A DNA stretch of 61,250 nt from contig DASXQT010000042.1 of the NCBI GenBank assembly GCA_036507005.1, forward strand, positions 1-61,250, read 5' to 3'. This DNA comes from WS-2 sp036507005. GTDB lineage: Bacteria > Eisenbacteria > RBG-16-71-46. Below are positions 18,218-26,539 of the stretch, piece after piece; positions within the stretch are counted from its first letter, which is position 1, and every line of letters starts with the position of its first letter. The notes under the pieces were generated by a model. That model searched no databases. It was given only the letters and a program-made list of their open reading frames with translations, and was not told where the DNA came from. The translations under genes were made by a program, and so were the position numbers.

Positions 18218-19473
18218 CGCGCCACCCCGAACCAGGCGCGGTTCGGGACCACCGTGCCCGCGGCGATCTCGCCGTCCTCGAAGTCCTGGGCCCCGCCGCC
18301 CAGGCCGATCACCACCGCGCGCCCGACCCGCGCCCGCGGCGGGATCACCGCATCCTTGCCCACCAGGGTGAGGCCCTCGAGCCACTCGTTCTCCGGCCCC
18401 TCGGGGACCTCGCCGTGGCCCACGACCGCCCCCTCGCCGACCCGCACGTACTTGTCGAGGATCGCGCGGTCCACGCGCGCGCCGCGCGCGATCACCACGT
18501 CGGACATCACCACCGACTCCACCACCTCGGCTCCGGGCTCGACCGTGACGCCCGGGAACAGCACCGAGCGCCGCACCGTGCCCGCCACCCGGCTGCCGTT
18601 CGCGATCAGGCTGTCCTCGACCGCCGCCCCGTCGCGCAGCAGCACCGGGGGGCGCTCCTCGTCGCGCGTCAGGATCGGCCAGCGCTGGTCGTCGATCATG
18701 AAGCGCGGCTCGCGCGAGACCAGCTCGAGGCTGGCGCGATAGTAGGCGCCGACCGCGCCCACGTCGTCCCAGTAGCCGTCGAACTCGTGGGCCACGAGCC
18801 GCTCGCCCGCCTCGATCATCGGACGCAGCACGTCGAGCACCAAGTTCACCGGGTTCCCGCGCAGCCACTCCCCCAGCACCTCGGTCTCGAACAGGTAGAT
18901 GCCGGTCGAGGCGAACGGAGTGGCCGCGCTGCGCGGCTTCTCGACCAGGCTGCGCACCCGGCCGTCGGGGTCCATGGTCACCATGCCGAAGCGCCGCCGC
19001 TGCTCGGGGGGCACGCGGGTCACCCCCAGGGTGACGGCGGCGCGCTGCTCCACGTGGGTGTCGAGCAGCGCGCGGTAGTCCATGCGGTAGATCTGGTCGC
19101 CGGAGAGCACGAGCAGGCGCGCGGTGCGGCGGTCCGTGATCGCGTCCCAGTTCTGCGCGATCGAGTCCGCGGTGCCCCGGTACCAGCCCGAGCTCGCGCC
19201 GGTGAGGAAGGGCTGGAGGATGAGCACGCCGCCGTGGCGGCGGTCGAGGTCCCAGGGGCGCCCCGCGCCGATGTGGTCGTGGAGCGAGATCGGCGCGTGC
19301 TGGGTGATCACTCCCACGTGCTCGGCGCCGGAGTGGCTCAGGTTGCTGAGCACGAAGTCGATCAGGCGATACTTGCCGCCGAACGGGACGGCGCTCACCG
19401 CGCGCTCGGCGGTCAGAACGCTCAGACGTTCGCCGCCGCCGCCCGACAGCACCAACGCCATGGTGTCTCGCAC
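18214..19473 (-). CDS. GlgC paralogue / GlgD-like ADP-glucose pyrophosphorylase subunit
   Basis: The 419-residue paralogue keeps the fold and much of the active site (SGGGGERL, SGDQIYRMDY, VEKPRS) and the beta-helix tail, but the RAKP motif of GlgC reads RAVS, removing a lysine linked to activator binding in characterised enzymes. This resembles GlgC/GlgD pairs, in which one subunit is regulatory or less active. The GTG at 19473 is favoured over the ATG at 19461 because GAGGAG lies seven bases upstream of it. It is the upstream member of an overlapping pair with glgC, consistent with a heteromeric enzyme. Confidence 0.85.
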   Translation of the reverse strand: MRDTMALVLSGGGGERLSVLTAERAVSAVPFGGKYRLIDFVLSNLSHSGAEHVGVITQHAPISLHDHIGAGRPWDLDRRHGGVLILQPFLTGASSGWYRGTADSIAQNWDAITDRRTARLLVLSGDQIYRMDYRALLDTHVEQRAAVTLGVTRVPPEQRRRFGMVTMDPDGRVRSLVEKPRSAATPFASTGIYLFETEVLGEWLRGNPVNLVLDVLRPMIEAGERLVAHEFDGYWDDVGAVGAYYRASLELVSREPRFMIDDQRWPILTRDEERPPVLLRDGAAVEDSLIANGSRVAGTVRRSVLFPGVTVEPGAEVVESVVMSDVVIARGARVDRAILDKYVRVGEGAVVGHGEVPEGPENEWLEGLTLVGKDAVIPPRARVGRAVVIGLGGGAQDFEDGEIAAGTVVPNRAWFGVAR

Positions 19474-19562
19474 CGGCACGCTCCTCGTGGTCCGCCCGCG
19501 ATGGGGCGGCCACGCGCGCACACTAGCCCGAGCGCCGAAACCTCCGCAACCGGCGGAGACGA

Positions 19563-20681
19563 CTACCAGCTCCAGCCGAGCGAGACCAGGTGGGTGGTGT
19601 CGAGGTCCTTGTCCTTGGGGAAATCGGGCGAGTCGGAGGCGAAGAAGCGGTGGAGCGCGGCGGCGTAGTCGACCCCGATCTGCTTGTAGCGGACGCCGGC
19701 GCCGAAATCGAGCTCCTTGCCGTTCACCCCGGCGCGCAGCGCCAGCGTGCTCCGGTACCAGTACTCGAGCCCGGTGCGCACGTCCCAGGTCTGGCCCCCG
19801 ATCTTGATCTCGCTGTCGAGCTTGCGGCGCTCGAAGCCCCACGCGAGGTCCAGCGCCCAGGTGAGGGCGTGGTGGTCGGCCGGGAAGAAGTTGACCGCGG
19901 CGCCGGTGTCGAGGGTGGGGACGATCAGCTCGTGGGTGCCGTTGTTCCACGCCAGGTAGGTGGTGGTGAGGTCGCGCAGGGTGGCGCCGACCGTGACGGC
20001 GTCGGTGGGCATGTAGAGCACGCCGGCGTCGAGCCCGGCGCCGAACGAGGTGGCGTGGCCCACCGAGGTCACCCGCCGCGACACCGTGTCGTAGACCGCG
20101 GCGTCGTTGGGGATGCTCTGGCGCACGAACTTGAGGCTGCCGCCCCAGGCCCAGTGCGCTCCGCGCTGCATGGCCACGGACAGCAGCACGCCCACGTCGT
20201 TGCTGCTGGCCATGAAGAAGTCGCTCGAAGAGAGCAGCAGGCGCTCGCCGTAGTCCCACGTCCCGTTCCCGTTGTCGTCGAGGAAGTCGGTCACCGGGCG
20301 CAGCCCCTCGGGACGCGGCGTGATCGGAATGTCGTCCACCGCGAGCCGGATCATCGAGACTCCCACCGCGAGGCGCCTCCCGGCGGGGCCGCCGAGCGGC
20401 AGCACGCCGGACAGGTAGTCCTGGTTGACCAGGCTGCCGAACTTCTCGGCGTGCATCCCCATCACTTCGCGGTACGGGAGGTAGACCATGCCCGCCGGGT
20501 TCCAGTAGGGGGCGGTCGCATCGTCGGTCACGGCCGTGAACGCGGCACCCATGCCGATCGCGCGCGGCCCGACCGGCGCCTTGAGGAATTCGCCGGCGTA
20601 CTTCGTGGCCGAGGCGGGGGCCGCGAGGAGGAGAGCGGCGGTGATCGGTGCGGCGGCCCGCAGCGGGAAGAATCGCTTCAT
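19563..20681 (-). CDS. PorV/PorQ-like outer-membrane beta-barrel
   Basis: This 372-residue protein has a signal peptide (AAAPITAALLLAAPASA) and a body of amphipathic strands typical of the FadL-fold PorV/UPF0164 family. The diagnostic start of the mature protein is APVGPRAIGMGAAFTAVTDDATAPYWNPAGM. It ends in aromatic SLGWSW, a usual barrel C-terminus. In type IX secretion PorV shuttles cargo at the outer membrane; here it could be that or a related porin. No T9SS machinery is in view, but a second PorV-like protein and a FlgD-Ig-ended giant lie at 45-51 kb. It follows a TTGACA promoter and precedes the ADP-glucose genes by 89 bases. Confidence 0.85.
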   Translation of the reverse strand: MKRFFPLRAAAPITAALLLAAPASATKYAGEFLKAPVGPRAIGMGAAFTAVTDDATAPYWNPAGMVYLPYREVMGMHAEKFGSLVNQDYLSGVLPLGGPAGRRLAVGVSMIRLAVDDIPITPRPEGLRPVTDFLDDNGNGTWDYGERLLLSSSDFFMASSNDVGVLLSVAMQRGAHWAWGGSLKFVRQSIPNDAAVYDTVSRRVTSVGHATSFGAGLDAGVLYMPTDAVTVGATLRDLTTTYLAWNNGTHELIVPTLDTGAAVNFFPADHHALTWALDLAWGFERRKLDSEIKIGGQTWDVRTGLEYWYRSTLALRAGVNGKELDFGAGVRYKQIGVDYAAALHRFFASDSPDFPKDKDLDTTHLVSLGWSW

Positions 20682-20768
20682 GCCCCCCTCGTGGAGAACG
20701 CCGGCCTGGTCGTCGCACCCTGCCAGCGGTCGCGAATCCTCCGCACGGCGTGCGTCATGAAACATGAA

Positions 20769-20798
20769 ACAGTAGGAGCGCCTCGAATCAGCTGTCAA
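20769..20798 (-). promoter_or_regulatory. Promoter for the PorV-like gene
   Basis: On the minus strand TTGACA (20798-20793) is followed after 18 bases by TACTGT (20774-20769). It overlaps the 3' end of the small NTF2-like gene, and a tandem TTTCATG lies just downstream of the -10. Confidence 0.45.
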
Positions 20799-21342
20799 CC
20801 ACGCGGTGAATCGGTCTCCACTCCGGCATGCTGGCCTCCCCGAGCGGCCTCGCGATGCGCCACTCGCCGCGCGTGCGCACCAGTTCGCTCGCGGTGCGGA
20901 AGGTCTCGACGACGGTGGAACCCTCCGGCACGAAGTGCACCTGGTACGTGGCCAGCACCCTCCCGCTGTAGACCGGCAGCGAGTGCAGGTCCTCGATCCA
21001 GAGGTCCCGCGTCGGCGGCAGGAACCACAGCATGCCGGGAAACGGCAGATCGCGGGGGCCATCCATGAGGCACTGCGCCACGCCCGGCTCGTCGCCCAGT
21101 CGCAGCGCCTCCCAGTACGAGTACAGTGTCGCGCTGGGTGACATCAGATGGGGGTTCACCTGGCAGCGCTCGCCGAGTCCGAGCAGGCTGAAGGCCAGGA
21201 ACGCGACCCACAGCCAGTCGCGCCCCTTCGGGCGCGCGCACCTCGCCTCTTCCGCAGCAGGACTGTCCGTCCATACCCCGCACGGGGCGGGTTGCGTTCC
21301 CGAAATGCTTTCGGGCGGCGGGGATGTGGGGACGAACTGCAC
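20788..21342 (-). CDS. Small NTF2/SnoaL-like protein with one membrane segment
   Basis: About 184 residues from a GTG at 21342. A hydrophobic stretch (LWVAFLAFSLLGLG, about 45-58) is followed by a domain of about 115 residues whose layout resembles NTF2-like proteins: a helical start (SATLYSYWEALRLGD), a middle loop, and a beta-strand end (VLATYQVHFVPEGS, GEWRIARPLGE). I recognise no catalytic residues. The start is uncertain because there is no good ribosome site; a Cys near 61 is not in a proper lipobox. It is probably anchored with the domain outside the inner membrane. Function unknown. Confidence 0.55.
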   Translation of the reverse strand: MQFVPTSPPPESISGTQPAPCGVWTDSPAAEEARCARPKGRDWLWVAFLAFSLLGLGERCQVNPHLMSPSATLYSYWEALRLGDEPGVAQCLMDGPRDLPFPGMLWFLPPTRDLWIEDLHSLPVYSGRVLATYQVHFVPEGSTVVETFRTASELVRTRGEWRIARPLGEASMPEWRPIHRVVDS

Positions 21343-21592
21343 TGCGCGAACACCGACTCTCTGCCTGACGATGCGTCGCGTCCCTGCGGTGCTCCGCGCC
21401 CGACGGCCACCGGGGCTGGCTCGATGGCGCCTGGAACCGGGTTGAAAGCGGTGGCGCCCGCCGACTGTCTGCGCGCGGGGAGCGGGTTCCGAGTGGCCCG
21501 CTCCGTATTTCCACTCAAATCTTAGGCGATCGTGGCAACTGATTACAATTGAATTCGTTCGCGGCGCCTGGTTTTGAGAGGTACGGCCGGCC
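21343..21592 (-). promoter_or_regulatory. AT-richer intergenic region with a weak promoter candidate
   Basis: Between rluB and the NTF2-like gene is the least GC-rich short stretch of this end of the window. On the minus strand TTGTAA and TAAGAT, 18 bases apart near 21520-21550, could form a promoter for the NTF2-like gene. The rest (about 170 bases up to the GTG) shows no gene. Confidence 0.3.
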
Positions 21593-23131
21593 TCAGCGCG
21601 GCGTCCGGCCACGAGGGCGGGCGCCGCGGCGGCCCCCGGCGTCGCCCCGCGGGCCACGCGCGTCGGGTCGGCGGCCGCGGGCGTCGGATCGGCGGCCACC
21701 CGCGTCGACCCGCCGGCTCCGGGCGTCTGATCGCCGGCCACCCGCGTCGACCCGCCGGGCCCCGTCGGATCGCCAGCCACCGGCGTCCGATCGGCGGCCG
21801 CGGGCGTCGGGTCGGCGACCGCCGGCGTCGGATCGGCGACCGCCGGCGTCGGGTCGGCGACCGCCGGTGCCGGATCGGCGGCTCCTGGCGTCGAATCGCC
21901 AGCCACCCGCGCCGGATCGACGGCCGCTGGCGTTGGCGCGGGGGCCGCCGGCATTGACGCGGCGGCCGCCGGCGTTGGCGCGGGGGCCGCCGGCGTTGGT
22001 GCGGCGGCCGCCGGCGTTGGCGCGGGGGCCGCCGGCGTTGGCGCGGGGGCCGCCAGCGTTGGCGCGGCGGCCGGCGGCATCCAGAGGGCGAGCCCCCGCG
22101 TGGCCTCGCCTGCCTGATCGCCCTCCCCCGGCGTCGGTTCGGGTAAGCCAGCTTCGTTCCGGACTCCTCGTGCGGCCGGGCCCCATGGCGCGGCCGGGAC
22201 TCATCGCGCGGCCGGACCCCATCGCACGTGTGCGCTCGTCGGGGCGGCCCTCGGCGCGCGGACCGTTTTCCGCCTCACGCCGGCCCCGGTCGCGGGCGCC
22301 GGGCTCGTTGCCTGCCGCGGCCGGCATCCACCTTCCGCGGCGGGCGGGCGGGAGCGATCCGCTCGAGGCGGGCCGCCGGGCTCCGCCCGCTGCGGGCGGT
22401 CGCGCGTGGGGCCGTGCGGACGCGACCCTCAACCGCCGCACCTCCTCCTCCGACAGCTCGCGCCACAGGCCGCGCTCGAGCCCGGCGAGCCGCAGCGGCC
22501 CATAGCCCCAGCGGTGGAGGCGCAGCACCCGGAGCCCCGCGGCCTCGCACATGCGCCGCACCTGCCGGTAGCGGCCTTCGTGCAGCTCGAGCTCGATCAC
22601 GCTCTCCCCCGCCGTCTCCTCGCGCACCCGCACGCGTGCGGGGGAGCTGAAGACGCCAGGCTCGAACTGGATCCCCTCGCTCAGCCGGCGCAGCATCTCC
22701 GGGGAGGGCGCGCGGTCCACGTGCACGCGGTAGAGCTTGCTCACGCCGTAGCGCGGGTGCATCAGCCGGTGGGCGAGCTCGCCGTCGTTGGTGAGGATCA
22801 GGAGGCCGCTGGTGTCGGCGTCGAGGCGCCCGACCGGGAACAGCCGCGGCCCGGGCGGGTGGAAGTCGCGAAGCGTTCGCCGCCCCTCCGGATCGCTCAG
22901 GGTCGAGATCACGCCCACCGGCTTGTGGAGCGCGTAGTAGGCATGGGCCTCCTGGGGCGGCAGGGGGCGGCCGCGGACCTCGACGCGGTCGCGTTCGGGC
23001 TCGACCGCGGTGCCGGGCTCGAGCACCACGGCGCCGTTCACGCGCACCGCGCCCGACTGGATGAGCGCATCGCATTTGCGGCGCGCGCCGATCCCGCGCT
23101 GGGCGAGCAGCTTGTTGAGGCGCACGCTCAC
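21593..23131 (-). CDS. rluB: 23S rRNA pseudouridine synthase RluB family with long basic repeat tail
   Basis: Residues 1-240 are a normal RluB/RsuA-type enzyme that isomerises a uridine in 23S rRNA: an S4 RNA-binding domain (LNKLLAQRGIGARRKCDALI), catalytic Asp104 in GRLDADTSGLLILTNDG, and ELHEGRYRQVRRMCEAAGLRVLRLHR. The remaining about 270 residues are low-complexity, Arg- and Gly-rich, with short RAMGPG units (about 305-325) followed by 22 heptads of type NAGGPRA or DAGGRRS (351-503). The family usually ends near 240-300 residues, so the tail roughly doubles the protein. The GTG at 23131 overlaps scpB by GTGA, as in the common scpA-scpB-rluB order. The tail is probably a disordered RNA- or ribosome-binding extension. 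Confidence 0.9.
   Translation of the reverse strand: MSVRLNKLLAQRGIGARRKCDALIQSGAVRVNGAVVLEPGTAVEPERDRVEVRGRPLPPQEAHAYYALHKPVGVISTLSDPEGRRTLRDFHPPGPRLFPVGRLDADTSGLLILTNDGELAHRLMHPRYGVSKLYRVHVDRAPSPEMLRRLSEGIQFEPGVFSSPARVRVREETAGESVIELELHEGRYRQVRRMCEAAGLRVLRLHRWGYGPLRLAGLERGLWRELSEEEVRRLRVASARPHARPPAAGGARRPASSGSLPPARRGRWMPAAAGNEPGARDRGRREAENGPRAEGRPDERTRAMGSGRAMSPGRAMGPGRTRSPERSWLTRTDAGGGRSGRRGHAGARPLDAAGRRANAGGPRANAGGPRANAGGRRTNAGGPRANAGGRRVNAGGPRANASGRRSGAGGWRFDARSRRSGTGGRRPDAGGRRSDAGGRRPDARGRRSDAGGWRSDGARRVDAGGRRSDARSRRVDAGGRRSDARGRRPDARGPRGDAGGRRGARPRGRTPR
21623..22081 (-). repeat. In-frame 21-bp tandem repeat array coding the RluB tail
   Basis: Twenty-two consecutive units of 21 bases (one of 18) encode heptads of the pattern [N/D]A-G/R-G-R/P/W-R-x. 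Units 2-7 are mainly the Asn form with AAC; units 9-22 are mainly the Asp form, suggesting two separate expansions. No spacer sequences interrupt the array. Confidence 0.9.
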
Positions 23132-23844
23132 GCGCGCGCCGGATCGCGCGGCCGCGGGCCCGGCGGGCTCTCCCCCGCGGGCTCCTCGTCGGGCTCCTCG
23201 AGCGGCTCGATCTCGTGCACGACCCGGGGCGCTCCGCCCGCCTCGCCGGCCGCGAGGTCGCTCGCCACCTGGGACACCACCTCGAGCTCCATCATGTCGA
23301 GCTGCTCGGGCTCACGCGCCGCCACCAGCGCCCGCAGCTCCTCGGGCCGCGGCAGCTCGGCGAGGTCGTTGAGGCCGAAGTAGTCGAGGAACTCCGGCGT
23401 GGTGCCGTAGAGGAGTGGCCGGCCCACCACCTTGGAGCGCCCGCGGATGGTCACCAGGTTGCGTTCGAGCAGCGTGGCGAGCACCGCGCTCGAATCCACG
23501 CCGCGGATCGCCTCGACCTCGCCCTTCGTGACCGGCTGCTTGTAGGCGATGATCGCCATGGTCTCGAGCGCGGCGCGCGAAAGCCGCATGCGCTTCTTGC
23601 CGCGCAGCATGCGCCCCACCCACTCGGCGTGCTCGGCCGCGGTCACGAGCATCCAGCCGCCCGCGATCTCGCGCAGCTCGACCCCGGCGCCGCGCGCCGC
23701 GTACTCCTCGCCGAGCCGCAGCAGCGCGGCCGAGATCTCGTCGGGCCCGGTCTCCAGCGACTCGGCGAGCAGGCTCAGCGAGAGCGGCTGGTCCGAGGAG
23801 AAGAGCAGCGCCTCGAGTGCGGGAGCGAGGCTACGGGGAGGCAT
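23128..23844 (-). CDS. scpB: Segregation and condensation protein B
   Basis: ScpB is the winged-helix partner of ScpA in the SMC condensin complex. The 238-residue protein shows two winged-helix units with the family hallmarks ALLFSSDQPLS, SRAALETMAIIAYKQPVTKGEVEAIRG and the GRPLLYGTTPEFLDYFGL end. An acidic, Pro-rich tail of about 50 residues extends beyond the usual end. It overlaps scpA by 14 bases and rluB by four, so all three are probably co-translated. Confidence 0.95.
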   Translation of the reverse strand: MPPRSLAPALEALLFSSDQPLSLSLLAESLETGPDEISAALLRLGEEYAARGAGVELREIAGGWMLVTAAEHAEWVGRMLRGKKRMRLSRAALETMAIIAYKQPVTKGEVEAIRGVDSSAVLATLLERNLVTIRGRSKVVGRPLLYGTTPEFLDYFGLNDLAELPRPEELRALVAAREPEQLDMMELEVVSQVASDLAAGEAGGAPRVVHEIEPLEEPDEEPAGESPPGPRPRDPARA

Positions 23845-24661
23845 GGGCTCCGCTCTCCGCCGGCGCGCGCGCGACCAGCAGGATGTCGCCGAACGCCTCG
23901 GTCTGCACCACGCCCACCTGGCCGATCTTGACCAACTCGAGCAGCGCGGCGAAGGTGACCACCATCTCGGCGCGCGCCTGGCAGCGCATCAGCAGCTCGA
24001 TGAACGAGATCGAGCCGCGCTCGGCCACGGCGCTCGCGATCACCGACATCTTGTCCTCGACGTCCCAGGCCTCGCGCTGCACCTCGTAGACCGCCGGCTC
24101 GGGCACGCGCGACATCACGCGGTTGAGCGCGTCGAGCAGGTCGAACAGGCTCGCGGGCGCGAGCGGGGCCGGCCCCAGGTCCTCTTCGCTCGGCACCATG
24201 CCGCGCTCGAACAGCAGCCGCCGGTCCTCCTCGCGGCCGCGCAGGGTCCCGGCTGCCTCCTTGAACTGGCGGTACTCGACCAGGCGCTGGACCAGCTCCT
24301 CGCGCGGATCGCCCTCCTCTTCCTCCTCCCCCACGGCCGGCAGCGGCAGCAGCATCTTCGCCTTGATCCGCATCAGGGTGGCGGCCATGACCAGGAACTC
24401 GCCCGCCACGTCGAGGTCGAGCGCGCGCATCAGCTCGAGGTAGGCCAGGTACTGCTGGGTGATGTGCGCGATCGGGATGTCGTAGATGTCGATCTCGTCG
24501 CGCTTGATGAGATGGAGCAGCAGGTCGAGCGGCCCTTCGAAGCGCGCGAGCCGCACCATGACCGTCCGGGCGCCGGACGCCGCGTCCGCGGACGCCCCCT
24601 CGGTGGCGGCGATGCCGGCGGGGGGCGCGGGCTCGGGCGGCGGAAGGGGGCGCGGGGTCAT
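23831..24661 (-). CDS. scpA: Segregation and condensation protein A
   Basis: ScpA is the kleisin that bridges SMC heads. The N-terminal motif (FEGPLDLLLHLIKRDEIDIYDIPI), the middle ATLMRIKAKMLLP and the C-terminal winged helix (FAALLELVKIGQVGVVQTEAFGDI) are clear in 276 residues. The ATG at 24661 overlaps the trpS stop by ATGA and gives a 38-residue Pro/Ala-rich leader before the conserved domain. Confidence 0.95.
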   Translation of the reverse strand: MTPRPLPPPEPAPPAGIAATEGASADAASGARTVMVRLARFEGPLDLLLHLIKRDEIDIYDIPIAHITQQYLAYLELMRALDLDVAGEFLVMAATLMRIKAKMLLPLPAVGEEEEEGDPREELVQRLVEYRQFKEAAGTLRGREEDRRLLFERGMVPSEEDLGPAPLAPASLFDLLDALNRVMSRVPEPAVYEVQREAWDVEDKMSVIASAVAERGSISFIELLMRCQARAEMVVTFAALLELVKIGQVGVVQTEAFGDILLVARAPAESGAHASP

Positions 24662-25707
24662 CGCACCGGCGCGGCCGCGGGCTTCAGGCCCATCGCGGCG
24701 CGCACCTCCTCCATCGTCGCCTGCGCCACCGCCCGCGCCCGCCGGCAGCCGTCGGCGATGATGTCGCGCACGCGGTCGGGATCGCGGGCGTAGCGCTCGC
24801 GCCGCTCCCGGATCGGCGCCAGCGCGGCGGACAGCACGCGCGCCAGGTGCTGCTTGTCGGGCACGCACGCCAGCGTCCCGGCGCGGCACCGGCTCGCGAT
24901 GTCCGCGGCTTCGCCGGGGTTGAACTTGCGGTGGTACTCCCACACCACGCAGCCGCCATGCCCGTCCGAAGGATCGGCCTCGGGCCGCCCCGGATCCGTG
25001 GCGCGGATCTTCTTGGGATCGGTGTAGGCGGTGCGGACCCGCGCCGCGATCTCCTCCTCCGAGTCCGAGAGCAGGATGGTGTTGCCCACCGACTTGCTCA
25101 TGCGCGCGCCGTCCAGCCCGCGCAGGCGCGGGAACGAGGTGAGCTGCACCTCGGGCTCCGGGAACACCGGCTCGCGATCCTTGCAGTAGAGATGATTGAA
25201 GCGGCGCGCGATCTCGCGCGTCAGCTCCACGTGCGGCACCTGGTCCTCGCCCACCGGCACGTGGGTCGCGCGGTAGAGCAGGATGTCCGCCGCCTGGAGC
25301 ACCGAGTAGCCGAGGTGCCCGTAGCTGATGGTCTGCTCGTCGAGATGCAGGTCGCGGATCTGCTCCTTGAGCGTGGGGATGCGCTCGAGGCGCGCCTTGC
25401 TCACCAGCATCGAGAACAGCAGGTAGAGCTCGGCGTGCTCCTTCACCTCCGACTGCACGAAGATCACGCTGCGCTCGGGGTCGAGCCCCGCCGCGAGCCA
25501 GTCCACGACCATCTCGTGGATGTCGGACTGGAGCCGCGCGGTGTCCTCGTAGCCGGTGGTCAGCATGTGCCAGTCCGCCACCATGTGGAAGTTCTGCCAG
25601 CCCTCGTCCTGCAGCCGCACCCAGTTCTCGAGCGCGCCGACATAGTTGCCCAGGTGCAGGCGCCCGGTGGGGCGCATGCCGGAGAGGATGCGGCCCGGCG
25701 GCTTCAC
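24658..25707 (-). CDS. trpS: Tryptophanyl-tRNA synthetase
   Basis: TrpRS charges tRNA-Trp. The 349-residue class I enzyme has the HIGH-type motif (SGMRPTGRLHLGNYVGAL), the GEDQVPHVELTREIARRFN block and the KMSKS-type RMSKSVGN. The GTG at 25707 overlaps the stop of the M50 protease gene by GTGA and leads directly into KPPGRILSGMRPTG. An insert with Cys-Val-Val after KKIRATDPG is found in some TrpS proteins. Identification is secure. Confidence 0.96.
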   Translation of the reverse strand: MKPPGRILSGMRPTGRLHLGNYVGALENWVRLQDEGWQNFHMVADWHMLTTGYEDTARLQSDIHEMVVDWLAAGLDPERSVIFVQSEVKEHAELYLLFSMLVSKARLERIPTLKEQIRDLHLDEQTISYGHLGYSVLQAADILLYRATHVPVGEDQVPHVELTREIARRFNHLYCKDREPVFPEPEVQLTSFPRLRGLDGARMSKSVGNTILLSDSEEEIAARVRTAYTDPKKIRATDPGRPEADPSDGHGGCVVWEYHRKFNPGEAADIASRCRAGTLACVPDKQHLARVLSAALAPIRERRERYARDPDRVRDIIADGCRRARAVAQATMEEVRAAMGLKPAAAPVR

Positions 25708-26384
25708 GGCTCGATCCCCGAGAGCGGAGCGCCGACCAGCCCGAGGCAGGTGCGCACGGCGAGGCGCAGCGGCCCGTCGATCACGAAGTGGGAGACCGGC
25801 GGCGAGGAGAGCAGCACCGCGACCAGCGCGAGCCCGAGCAGGCGGAATTGCTGGAGCGCGACGATGTGGCGGAGCGGCAGGAACCGCATCACCACCCACG
25901 AGCCGTCGAGCGGCGGGATCGGGATCAGGTTGAAGAGCGCGAGCGCGCAGTTCATCACCACGCCCGCGTAGCCCATGAGCGAGAGCGGAGCGAGGAACGA
26001 CGCCCAGGCACCGCCCCCCGCCGGCTCCGCCGGCACGATCCGCACCAGCGCCGCGAATGCCAGGGCGAGCAGCAGGTTCGAAGCCGGCCCCGCGAGCGCC
26101 ACCTTGACCGGGTCGTTGCGGGGGTTGCGGAGGTTCGCCCACTGGATCGGAACGGGCTTCGCCCAGCCCAGCACCACGGGCGAGTGGAGCAGGAAGAGCG
26201 CGGCCGGAAGCAGCAGCGAGCCCACCGGATCCACGTGCGGCAGGGGGTTGAGCGTGAGCCGGCCGCGGTCGCGGGCGGTCGTGTCGCCGTTCCAAAGCGC
26301 AACCAGGCCGTGGGCGCACTCGTGCACCACGACGCTCAGCACCAGGGCCGGAAGGACCACGAAAAATGCGGGATCGAAGCGCAC
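25704..26384 (-). CDS. Site-2-protease-type M50 membrane metalloprotease
   Basis: The 226-residue protein is a minimal site-2 protease with about six membrane helices. The zinc-binding motif HECAH lies in the first helix (VVVHECAHGLVALWNGD) and the second metal-ligand motif is NLIPIPPLDGS. Such enzymes cut transmembrane substrates within the bilayer, but this short form, often found upstream of trpS-scpAB, has no known substrate. The GTG at 26384 is chosen because membrane sequence begins at once; an ATG at 26456 would add 24 unlikely residues. It diverges from the TGA-containing peroxiredoxin gene. Confidence 0.9.
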   Translation of the reverse strand: MRFDPAFFVVLPALVLSVVVHECAHGLVALWNGDTTARDRGRLTLNPLPHVDPVGSLLLPAALFLLHSPVVLGWAKPVPIQWANLRNPRNDPVKVALAGPASNLLLALAFAALVRIVPAEPAGGGAWASFLAPLSLMGYAGVVMNCALALFNLIPIPPLDGSWVVMRFLPLRHIVALQQFRLLGLALVAVLLSSPPVSHFVIDGPLRLAVRTCLGLVGAPLSGIEP

Positions 26385-26539
26385 GGAGGACCGCTCCCCA
26401 GAGTGGATGCGAGATGCCTGCCGCTGCAGGCTATCGGGATCGCAGAGCGGAAGCAAGGCCCGCAGCGCGGTCGGGAGGGCATCCGGCCCGCGCGCGCTCG
26501 GGTTTGTGGGGCGCGCCGGTGCTGCTCTATGGTGCGGCG

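Noticed and set aside
19563..20681. A complete type IX secretion system
   Set aside because: Only PorV-like barrels and a FlgD-Ig-ended protein are seen; no PorK/L/M/N, SprA or SprE genes are in the window.
21623..22081. CRISPR-like array
   Set aside because: Units are contiguous 21-base in-frame coding repeats with no unique spacers.
21549..22505. Plus-strand frame with heptad repeats opposite the RluB tail
   Set aside because: It merely mirrors the 21-bp array. The minus-strand frame continues from a genuine RluB enzyme.
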